Of a stretch of 13,452 nucleotides of DNA, positions 7,144 through 13,452 are shown piece by piece. The notes under the pieces were generated by a model. That model made no database searches and was not told the origin of the DNA. It saw only the letters and a program-made list of their open reading frames with translations. Both the position numbers and the translations under genes were made by a program. Location of the stretch: positions 1-13,452 of the forward strand of contig JAEHDT010000156.1 in NCBI GenBank assembly GCA_016880225.1, given 5' to 3'. How positions within the stretch are numbered: position 1 is the stretch's first letter; each line of letters opens with the position of its first letter. Origin of the DNA: Gemmatimonadota bacterium (GTDB lineage Bacteria; Gemmatimonadota; Gemmatimonadetes; Gemmatimonadales; GWC2-71-9).

Positions 7144-7935
7144 ATGGACCTCGGCCTCGCGGGTCGCGTCGCCCTGGTGTGCGGCAGCACCAAAGGGCTG
7201 GGGCGCGCCGTGGCAAAGTCTTTGGCGCTCGAAGGCGCGCGCGTCGCCGTGAACGGCCGGCACGACGATTCGGTCGAGCGCGCGGCGCAGCAGCTCGCCG
7301 CCGAGACCCGGCAGAACGTCGTGCCGTTCGCCGCCGACGTGGCCGTGCCGGCGCAGGCCGAAGCGCTGGTCGAGCGCGTGCACCGCGAGCTGGGTCGACT
7401 GGATGTGCTGTTCTGCAACGCCAGCGGTCCTCCGGCGGCTCCGTTCAGCCACCAGACCGGCGAGGCGTTTCAGCACGCCCTCGAGCTGAACCTGCTCTCC
7501 ACGATTCATCTCGCCCGGGCGGCGGTCCCGATCATGCGCACGGCGCAGTGGGGCCGGATCGTGTGCCTCGCGTCGATCGCCGCCAAGCAGCCGCTGCCGG
7601 GTCTCATCCTCTCCACCACGGCGCGCGCCGGCGTGCTGGGCTTCGCCAAGGCGCTGGCCGACGAGGTCGCGCCCGAGGGCATCACCGTCAACGTCGTCTG
7701 CCCCGGCTTCATCGTGACGGAGCGGATCGCGGAGCTCGCGGAGACGCGCGCCGGCCGTGAGCGGCGCACGCCGCAGGACGTGATGAAGGAGATGGTGCAA
7801 GGAATCCCCCTCGGCCGCATGGGCCGCACCGACGAGCTCGGCGCGGTCGTCGCGTTCCTCGCGTCCGAACGGGCGAGCTATATTACCGGCGCCGTGCTGC
7901 AGGTGGACGGGGGATTCACCCGCTCGATCTTCTGA
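7144..7935 (+). CDS. Short-chain dehydrogenase/reductase-family protein with altered catalytic residues
   Basis: A 263-residue SDR-family Rossmann protein. The NAD(P)-binding motif GSTKGLG (14-20) is intact, as are AADV (63-66), the N of CNASG (91-95), the helix Asn N115 and the C-terminal YITGAVLQVDGGF (246-258). By FabG spacing the catalytic Ser is S144 (CLAS), but the Tyr position thirteen residues on is S157 and the Lys four residues later is R161 (LSTTARAG). The usual Tyr-x3-Lys pair is therefore absent. Automatic annotation would probably say 3-oxoacyl-ACP reductase; I would not. A different catalytic set or a binding role is possible. It starts 14 bp after the formate dehydrogenase gene and 43 bp before tdh, so it probably shares a transcript with both. 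R39 after the second strand hints at NADP preference, which is weak evidence. Confidence 0.88.
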   Translation: MDLGLAGRVALVCGSTKGLGRAVAKSLALEGARVAVNGRHDDSVERAAQQLAAETRQNVVPFAADVAVPAQAEALVERVHRELGRLDVLFCNASGPPAAPFSHQTGEAFQHALELNLLSTIHLARAAVPIMRTAQWGRIVCLASIAAKQPLPGLILSTTARAGVLGFAKALADEVAPEGITVNVVCPGFIVTERIAELAETRAGRERRTPQDVMKEMVQGIPLGRMGRTDELGAVVAFLASERASYITGAVLQVDGGFTRSIF

Positions 7936-7978
7936 CCCGTCCCCCGCCCCACGTCCCTCTTCCCCAGCGCGCGATCTG

Positions 7979-9003
7979 ATGCAGGCAATTGTCAAAGCGA
8001 AGCGCGCCCCCGGGCTCACGGTCACGACGGTGCCGAAGCCGACCCCCGCTCCGGGCGAGGTGCTGATCGCCGTGCGGCACGCCGGCGTGTGCGGCACCGA
8101 CCTGCACATTGCGGATTGGGACGCGTGGGCGCAGGGCCGCCTCAAGCCGCCGCTCGTGGTGGGGCACGAATTCGCGGGGGAGATCGTGGCCATGGGAGAC
8201 GCCGTCGCGGGCCTCACGACCGGGCAATTGGTCACGGCGGAGGGTCACATCGTGTGCGGTCACTGCCTGCAGTGCCGCACCGGCAACGGGCACATCTGCA
8301 AGAACACCCGCATCATCGGCGTCGATCGCGACGGCGCATTCGCGGAGTACATTGTGATGCCGGCCACCAACGTTCTGCCCCTGAACGGCATTCCCACCCA
8401 GGTCGGCGCCGTGATGGACCCGATGGGCAACGCCTTCCACACGGTGCTCACGGCGGAGATCCCGGGAAGCACCGTGCTCGTGGTGGGGTGCGGGCCGATC
8501 GGCTGCTTCGCCGTGGGCATCGCGCGGGCTGCGGGGGCTGCCAAGGTTATCGCGTCAGACGTGAACGCGACGCGGCTCGCCCTGGCGCGGCGCATGGGCG
8601 CCCACGTCACCGTCAACGCCGCCACGGACGACGTCGTGCGCGCCGTCCTCGACGAGACCGGCGGCGAAGGCGCCGACGTGGTGTGCGAGATGTCGGGTGT
8701 TCCCTCAGCCCTGCACCAGGCGTTCGCCGCGGTGCGCCTGGGCGGACGCGTCCAACTGCTCGGCCTCCCCAAAGGCGAGGTCGCGATCGACTTCGCCAAC
8801 GAGATCATCTTCAAGGGCATCACCGTGTACGGCGTGATCGGGCGCCGGATGTACGACACGTGGCACCAGATGCGCCGCTACCTGACGGCCGGCCTGCTCG
8901 ATCCCACGCCGGTCATCACCCATCGGTTCCCGCTCAACAAGATCGACGAGGCCCTCGCCGCAATCCGCTCGGGCGACGCGGGCAAAATCATTCTGGAGAT
9001 CGC

Positions 9004-9007
<4 letters not shown>
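7979..9007 (+). CDS. tdh: L-threonine 3-dehydrogenase
   Basis: Zinc-dependent medium-chain dehydrogenase that oxidises L-threonine with NAD+ to 2-amino-3-ketobutyrate. Length is 342 residues, as usual for Tdh. Catalytic zinc ligands are visible as C38 (CGTD) and H63-E64 (GHEF); the structural zinc lobe has C93, C96, C99 and C107. The Rossmann motif GCGPIG lies at 170-175, with D194 after the second strand suiting NAD over NADP. The stretch MDPMGNAFHTVL (146-157) and the tail GKIILEI are typical of Tdh and help separate it from sorbitol or butanediol dehydrogenases. The strongest support is the neighbour: its TGA overlaps the ATG of kbl (ATGA), the classic two-gene threonine pathway. No Shine-Dalgarno is seen before its ATG. 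Confidence 0.95.
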
Positions 9008-10203
<1,196 letters not shown>

Positions 10204-10210
10204 GGCCTTT

Positions 10211-10250
10211 TGTTCGGGTTCTGTTCGGGTTAGCTTCAAGTAATTTCAAG
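10211..10250 (+). promoter_or_regulatory. Two pairs of helically phased direct repeats upstream of the barrel gene
   Basis: In the AT-richer 148-bp gap after kbl, TGTTCGGGTT occurs perfectly twice, at 10211-10220 and 10222-10231, 11 bp start to start. Right after it TTCAAG occurs twice, at 10235-10240 and 10245-10250, 10 bp apart. Spacing of one helical turn is typical of paired operator half-sites. The rest of the gap up to 10351 holds a T-run (10314-10320) and GGGAG (10340-10344) as the likely ribosome site. I could not place a convincing -10/-35 pair. A regulatory role is an inference. Confidence 0.4.
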
Positions 10251-10351
10251 AGTCAGAGGCTTAAACCGAAGGGGTATCGCGTTTTCCGGGCAAACTCCCT
10301 ATTTTGGGTGGCGTTTTTTTCGATTCTGAACGCGATCCTGGGAGTCGTCCC

Positions 10352-11605
10352 ATGCGGGCAGTCATTGCGATCGGCGTGCTCATGGCAGGCGTGGCCGGCA
10401 GGCTCGCCGCCCAGCATGCCCACCAATTCGAGTTCGGCGGCTACGGCACGTTCACGCGCTACGACCGTGCCTTCGCGCTGAAAGACCAGATCGGTGGGGG
10501 CGGCCGGATCGGGTTCTATCTCAACGAGTATATCGGGCTCGAGGTGGACGGCAACGTCTCCTACCCGAAGCTCAAGAACCCCGGGACGATCGACCACACG
10601 CAGATGCGGTTCGGCAGTGTCAGCCTCGTCATCAATTCAGGGGGTGACAAGAGCCAGCTGTACTTGCTGGGCGGCTACTCCCGGCTCGACATGGGCGTCA
10701 ACGCACCGTACAACTTCGCGTTGCACGCCGTGCACGGCGGCATAGGAGAGAAGCTCTTCATCGGGAGCCACATGGCGCTTCGGTTCGAGGCCCGCGCCTA
10801 TTACGCCCCCAAGAACTGCTGCCTTACCGGGCAGAACGTCTTCCATGCCCAGGGATCCGCCGGCCTCTCGTTCTTCCTCGGCGGCGGCGGGGGGGTTCCC
10901 GAGCAGAAGGTGCCCGAGATCCCGAAGGCCAAGCGCGATTCGATCCTGGCGGCGGGGGGCCAGGTGCCTCCTACTCCACCGAAGCCGCGCGGCGGGCCAA
11001 CCTACGAGCAACGCGCCAGCGATTGGCAGCACAAGTGGTACTGGGGCGCACAGGGCGGTATCTTCATGTTCCGCACCAACTTCGACAGCTATTCCTTCGA
11101 GCCGACGTTCGGTGGACACTGGCTCATCACGGGCAAGCGCACGGCGCTGTACGCCTCCTATGAGCAGTCGTTCTTCATCAACCCCCGGCATGTGACCATC
11201 GTCGAGCCCGACGGCACCGTCAACCCCGGAAACGTGCAGTTCAACAACCTGCGGCGCATCATGGTCGGGGTGCTAGCGTTCCCTGCCCAGCTCCGGGTGG
11301 AACCCTTCGGGGGCGGCGGGTTCGCCATCATGGAGGCGCTGAACGTCGAGGCCAGCTGCGCCAGCTGCACCAGCGCCGGGCAACTCGGGCAGCTGCAGGA
11401 CGAGGCCGACAATGCCGCCACGAAGGCGTTCTTCTGGCTGATGGGGGGCGTCGACATCAAGCAGGGACGCCTGGCGCTGTACGGCCACTACATCCTGACG
11501 TCGGCCGCCGCCAGCTTCCTGATCCAGGGCACGACCCACACGATCCAGGGGGGTATCCGCTACTCCTTCGGCAGCAGCAAGGAAGGGGTCACGGACCGGC
11601 AGTAA
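10352..11605 (+). CDS. Secreted outer-membrane beta-barrel-type protein with two barrel-like halves
   Basis: A 417-residue protein of no named family that I recognise. The ATG at 10352 is chosen because GGGAG lies seven bases upstream and a clear signal peptide follows: MR, a hydrophobic core, and cleavage near LAAQ (residues 18-21). After it come alternating Gly/aromatic strands typical of small outer-membrane barrels: FEFGGYGTFTRYD, GRIGFYLNEYIGLEVDGNVSY, LYLLGGYSRLDMG, ALRFEARAYY, AGLSFFLGGGGG. A Pro/Lys linker (about 181-217) follows, and then a second set: WYWGAQGGIFMF, HWLITGKRTALYASYEQSFF, VGVLAFPAQLRVEPFGGGGF, FFWLMGGVDI, LALYGHYILTS, HTIQGGIRYSF. Cysteines occur as C156-C157 and as the C336/C339 pair. 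The aromatic end GIRYSF is not the very C-terminus. It might be a porin-like or structural outer-membrane protein; function is unknown. Its stop overlaps that of the convergent dipeptidase gene by 17 bp. Confidence 0.82.
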   Translation: MRAVIAIGVLMAGVAGRLAAQHAHQFEFGGYGTFTRYDRAFALKDQIGGGGRIGFYLNEYIGLEVDGNVSYPKLKNPGTIDHTQMRFGSVSLVINSGGDKSQLYLLGGYSRLDMGVNAPYNFALHAVHGGIGEKLFIGSHMALRFEARAYYAPKNCCLTGQNVFHAQGSAGLSFFLGGGGGVPEQKVPEIPKAKRDSILAAGGQVPPTPPKPRGGPTYEQRASDWQHKWYWGAQGGIFMFRTNFDSYSFEPTFGGHWLITGKRTALYASYEQSFFINPRHVTIVEPDGTVNPGNVQFNNLRRIMVGVLAFPAQLRVEPFGGGGFAIMEALNVEASCASCTSAGQLGQLQDEADNAATKAFFWLMGGVDIKQGRLALYGHYILTSAAASFLIQGTTHTIQGGIRYSFGSSKEGVTDRQ

Positions 11606-12701
11606 GCAGCCGCAGGAAGTTCTCGCCCAGGATCTTGCGGACGTCGGCGTCCGGGTAGCCGCGGGCCTCGAGGGCCCGGACCAGCTCCGGCAGCGAGGTC
11701 ACGTCCTTCATGGGCCGGGGCAGCACGCTGATCCCGTCGAAATCGCTGCCCAGCCCGACGTGGTCGATCCCCATCACGCGTACCGCGTGGTCGATGTGCT
11801 CAACCAGGCGGTCCAGCGTGGGCACGTCGAGGCCCGCGGCGCGCTCCCCGACGAGCTTGTCCACCTCGAACGCCGACTCTCCCGGCCGGCCACGGTACCG
11901 CGCCCGGATGGAGTCGATCTCCGGCTTGAGACGGCGCCGCAGCTCCTCGTATTGCTCCCGGAAACGGTCGTCCAGGAATACCGGATAGAAGTTGATCCCG
12001 ACCATGCCGCCGTTCTTGGCGATGGCACGCAACTGCTCGTCCGTCAGGTTACGGGGGTGGCGCGCCAGCGCCCGGCAGGACGAGTGCGACGCGATCACGG
12101 GTCGTGTGGTGGTGGCGAGCACATCCCAGAACGTCGAGTCCGACACGTGCGACACGTCCACCAGCATTCCCAGCTCGTTCATGCGCCGCACCACGCGCCG
12201 CCCGAACGCGGTGAGTCCCCCGTGACGGCGCGCGTCGGTGGAAGAGCCGGCCCACTCATTGCCGTTGTTCCACGTGAGGGTCATGTAGCGGACGCCCAGC
12301 TGGTACAGCGAATCGAGCTTCTCGAGCGACCCCTCGATCGCGTGCCCTCCTTCGACCCCCATCAGGGCGGCGACGTGTCCCCGTGCGACCGCCCCGCGTA
12401 CTTCGTCCGCCGTTGTCGCGAGCTCCACGTCGGGGTTCGTGTCCGCCAGGGTCCGGACGGCGCCGATCAGGTTCAAGGCGCGCCGAAACGCCGTGCCCCG
12501 GCCGTAGCGCGCGTCCACCCAGATTGAGAAGAACGCCGCGCTCAAGCCGCCCTCGCGCATGCGCGGGAGGTCAACGTGACCGTCCGGCAGCCGGGCCGTG
12601 ATGTCGGCGCGCATGTCGAGCATGCGTTGCGGCGTGTCGATGTGGCCGTCGAGGATCAGGGGTTGTTGCAGCACGAGCAGCAGCCCTAGCGGGAGACCCA
12701 T
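11589..12701 (-). CDS. Membrane dipeptidase-family zinc peptidase (M19)
   Basis: A 370-residue member of the renal/membrane dipeptidase family, zinc TIM-barrel enzymes that cleave dipeptides, including some with a D-residue. Metal ligands are in place: H20 and D22 (DGHIDTP), the bridging E117 (GVEGGHAIEG), H185 (VDVSHVS) and H206 (IASHSSCR). R217 (HPRNLTD) matches the substrate-binding arginine and D320 (GLGSDFDG) the catalytic-site aspartate of the family. The N-terminus is a short hydrophobic run (LPLGLLLVLQQ) without a positive charge, so a signal peptide or anchor is possible but poorly formed. The start overlaps the end of the glycosylase gene by 16 bp, and the far end converges with the barrel gene. 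Substrate is unknown; scavenging of peptides or cell-wall dipeptides is plausible. Amidohydrolases are the nearest alternative, but the motifs fit M19. Confidence 0.94.
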   Translation of the reverse strand: MGLPLGLLLVLQQPLILDGHIDTPQRMLDMRADITARLPDGHVDLPRMREGGLSAAFFSIWVDARYGRGTAFRRALNLIGAVRTLADTNPDVELATTADEVRGAVARGHVAALMGVEGGHAIEGSLEKLDSLYQLGVRYMTLTWNNGNEWAGSSTDARRHGGLTAFGRRVVRRMNELGMLVDVSHVSDSTFWDVLATTTRPVIASHSSCRALARHPRNLTDEQLRAIAKNGGMVGINFYPVFLDDRFREQYEELRRRLKPEIDSIRARYRGRPGESAFEVDKLVGERAAGLDVPTLDRLVEHIDHAVRVMGIDHVGLGSDFDGISVLPRPMKDVTSLPELVRALEARGYPDADVRKILGENFLRLLTAGP

Positions 12702-13270
12702 GGGGAGTCCTCGATCAGGAACCGCAGCGGCCAGTCGGTCGCGCGCGTGATGCCGATCCGAACTGTCGTGATGATGGCGTAACGCTGTCGTGGTTCAGCT
12801 CTGAGCACCCGCAGCCGGCCGCGCGTCAACGGCGTGCCGTCTTCCCGTCCGGTCACGCCGAGCGCCTGGCACAACTTCGCCGGGCCGGAGCAGAGCTCCT
12901 GGTCCGGAACGCCGCCCCGGCGCCGCCGCATCGTCGCCAGTCCCTCGACCGGTTCGAGCGCGCGGATCAGGACGGCGGCGGGGAACCCCGGCCGTTCGGT
13001 GACGGCGTTCAGGCACCAGTGCATCCCATAGGTGAAGTACACGTACGCCGTTCCGGCGGCCTCGAACAGCGTGGCGTTGCGCCGGGTGCGCCGGGCGCCG
13101 TAGCCGTGGCAGGCGGGATCGTCGGGGCCGATGTAGGCCTCCGTCTCGACGATGCGGCCTGCGGTGCGGCGTCCCCCGATCTCGCTCACGAGGACGTGCC
13201 CCAAAAGTCTACGCGCGACCTCGGGAGTAGGTCGCGCGTAGAATCTGGCCGCGAGCGGACGCGGGCTCAC
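12686..13270 (-). CDS. 3-methyladenine DNA glycosylase, Mpg/AAG family
   Basis: Base-excision repair enzyme that removes alkylated and deaminated purines. Length is 194 residues, normal for bacterial members. Residues matching human AAG (from memory) are E44 in VETEAY (E125, the general base), Y46 (Y127), H55 in ACHG (H136), Y78 and Y81 in YVYFTYGMH (Y159 and Y162, with Y162 the flipping wedge) and N88 (N169). Further signatures are LIRALEPVEG (101-110), ELCSGPAKLCQALG (about 125-138) and the C-terminal SPWVSR. The start is GTG at 13270, whose bases overlap the TGA of the gene upstream (GTGA), which supports this choice and suggests coupling. A perfect 13-bp hairpin lies inside codons 10-22. 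No membrane or export signal is seen; it acts on DNA in the cytoplasm. Confidence 0.95.
   Translation of the reverse strand: MSPRPLAARFYARPTPEVARRLLGHVLVSEIGGRRTAGRIVETEAYIGPDDPACHGYGARRTRRNATLFEAAGTAYVYFTYGMHWCLNAVTERPGFPAAVLIRALEPVEGLATMRRRRGGVPDQELCSGPAKLCQALGVTGREDGTPLTRGRLRVLRAEPRQRYAIITTVRIGITRATDWPLRFLIEDSPWVSR
13208..13242 (-). repeat. Perfect 13-bp hairpin inside the glycosylase start region
   Basis: TCTACGCGCGACC (13208-13220) and GGTCGCGCGTAGA (13230-13242) are exact reverse complements with a 9-base loop. In the mRNA this makes a strong GC-rich stem over codons 10-22 of the glycosylase, about 30 bases after the GTG. No T-run follows, so it is not an ordinary terminator. It could affect initiation, coupling or mRNA stability, or arise by chance from coding FYARP and VARRL. 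Confidence 0.6.
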
Positions 13271-13452
13271 GTCCCGCCGGTGAGCCCGCGCTTTACCTTC
13301 GACCAGAAGGACTCGCCGTCGTTCTCCACCTCCGGCTCGCGGGCCGGCGGCTTCGGTGCCGGGGGCGTGGACACGGGGGCAGACGGGGGCAGCGCCGTCT
13401 CGGTCGCCGCGGCGCGCGGCTCGTAGGATCCCCGCGGCTCGCCGCGCTCGGC
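13267..13452 (-). CDS. Unknown gene, 3' end only (61 residues)
   Basis: An open frame enters from the right edge of the window on the minus strand and stops with TGA at 13269-13267, overlapping the GTG of the glycosylase gene. Only the last 61 residues are visible. They are mostly a Pro/Ala/Glu-rich, presumably disordered segment (about residues 12-44 of the visible part, with runs such as TALPPSAPVSTPPAPKPPA), followed by a short conserved-looking end, ESFWSKVKRGLTGG. The tail could be a helical or membrane-associating peptide. I do not recognise a family; the body of the protein lies outside. The exact GTGA junction and open frame make it likely to be the upstream member of the glycosylase-dipeptidase operon. 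Confidence 0.6.
   Translation of the reverse strand, partial: AERGEPRGSYEPRAAATETALPPSAPVSTPPAPKPPAREPEVENDGESFWSKVKRGLTGGT

Noticed and set aside
4166..7216. Two long minus-strand frames (4166-5476 and 5525-7216) opposite the formate dehydrogenase gene.
   Set aside because: They are also low-information antisense frames; the plus strand carries every expected motif of a formate dehydrogenase.

Overview
The window is very GC-rich and densely packed, with almost no non-coding sequence. Gene ends overlap repeatedly (GTGA, ATGA and 7-16 bp overlaps). One gene encodes a protein with a signal peptide and outer-membrane-type beta-barrel character, so the host should have an outer membrane. The gene set (chromosomal housekeeping and catabolic enzymes with a few lineage-style hypothetical proteins) would suit an uncultured soil-type bacterium such as a member of the Gemmatimonadota. 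That assignment is an impression from gene style, not a proof. I see no phage, transposon, CRISPR, tRNA or rRNA sequence.

Layout. (1) 1-450, minus: the N-terminal three quarters of thiamine-phosphate synthase (ThiE), cut by the window edge. (2) 449-3746, plus: a tight run of AroH-type chorismate mutase, an RlmI-like rRNA cytosine methyltransferase, a FieF/YiiP-like cation diffusion facilitator, and an unrecognised protein with a coiled-coil-like start and a degenerate methyltransferase-like Rossmann domain. The thiE and aroH start codons face away from each other and share two bases. (3) 3747-4174: a nested inverted repeat, a 55-residue hypothetical gene and a terminator-like hairpin. (4) 4175-10203, plus: a 984-residue Mo/W formate dehydrogenase alpha subunit, an SDR-family protein lacking the usual catalytic Tyr and Lys, then threonine dehydrogenase and glycine C-acetyltransferase (tdh-kbl) joined by an ATGA overlap. 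(5) 10204-11605, plus: an AT-richer leader with two pairs of direct repeats, then a secreted protein that looks like two beta-barrel halves joined by a proline-rich linker. (6) 11589-13452, minus: the 3' end of an unknown gene, 3-methyladenine DNA glycosylase (Mpg/AAG type) and an M19 membrane dipeptidase-family enzyme, linked by 4 bp and 16 bp overlaps and converging on the barrel gene.

Together: Tdh and Kbl convert threonine plus CoA into glycine and acetyl-CoA. The formate dehydrogenase may sit in the same transcript and could oxidise formate from one-carbon metabolism, but this link is inferred from gene order only. The most unusual points are: a formate dehydrogenase that keeps its N-terminal [2Fe-2S] and double [4Fe-4S] domains but has lost all four ligands of the His/Cys3 cluster between them; the SDR without its catalytic Tyr/Lys; the nested inverted repeat just before the small ORF; and a perfect 13-bp hairpin inside the start of the glycosylase gene. 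I did not find a clearly new multi-gene system.
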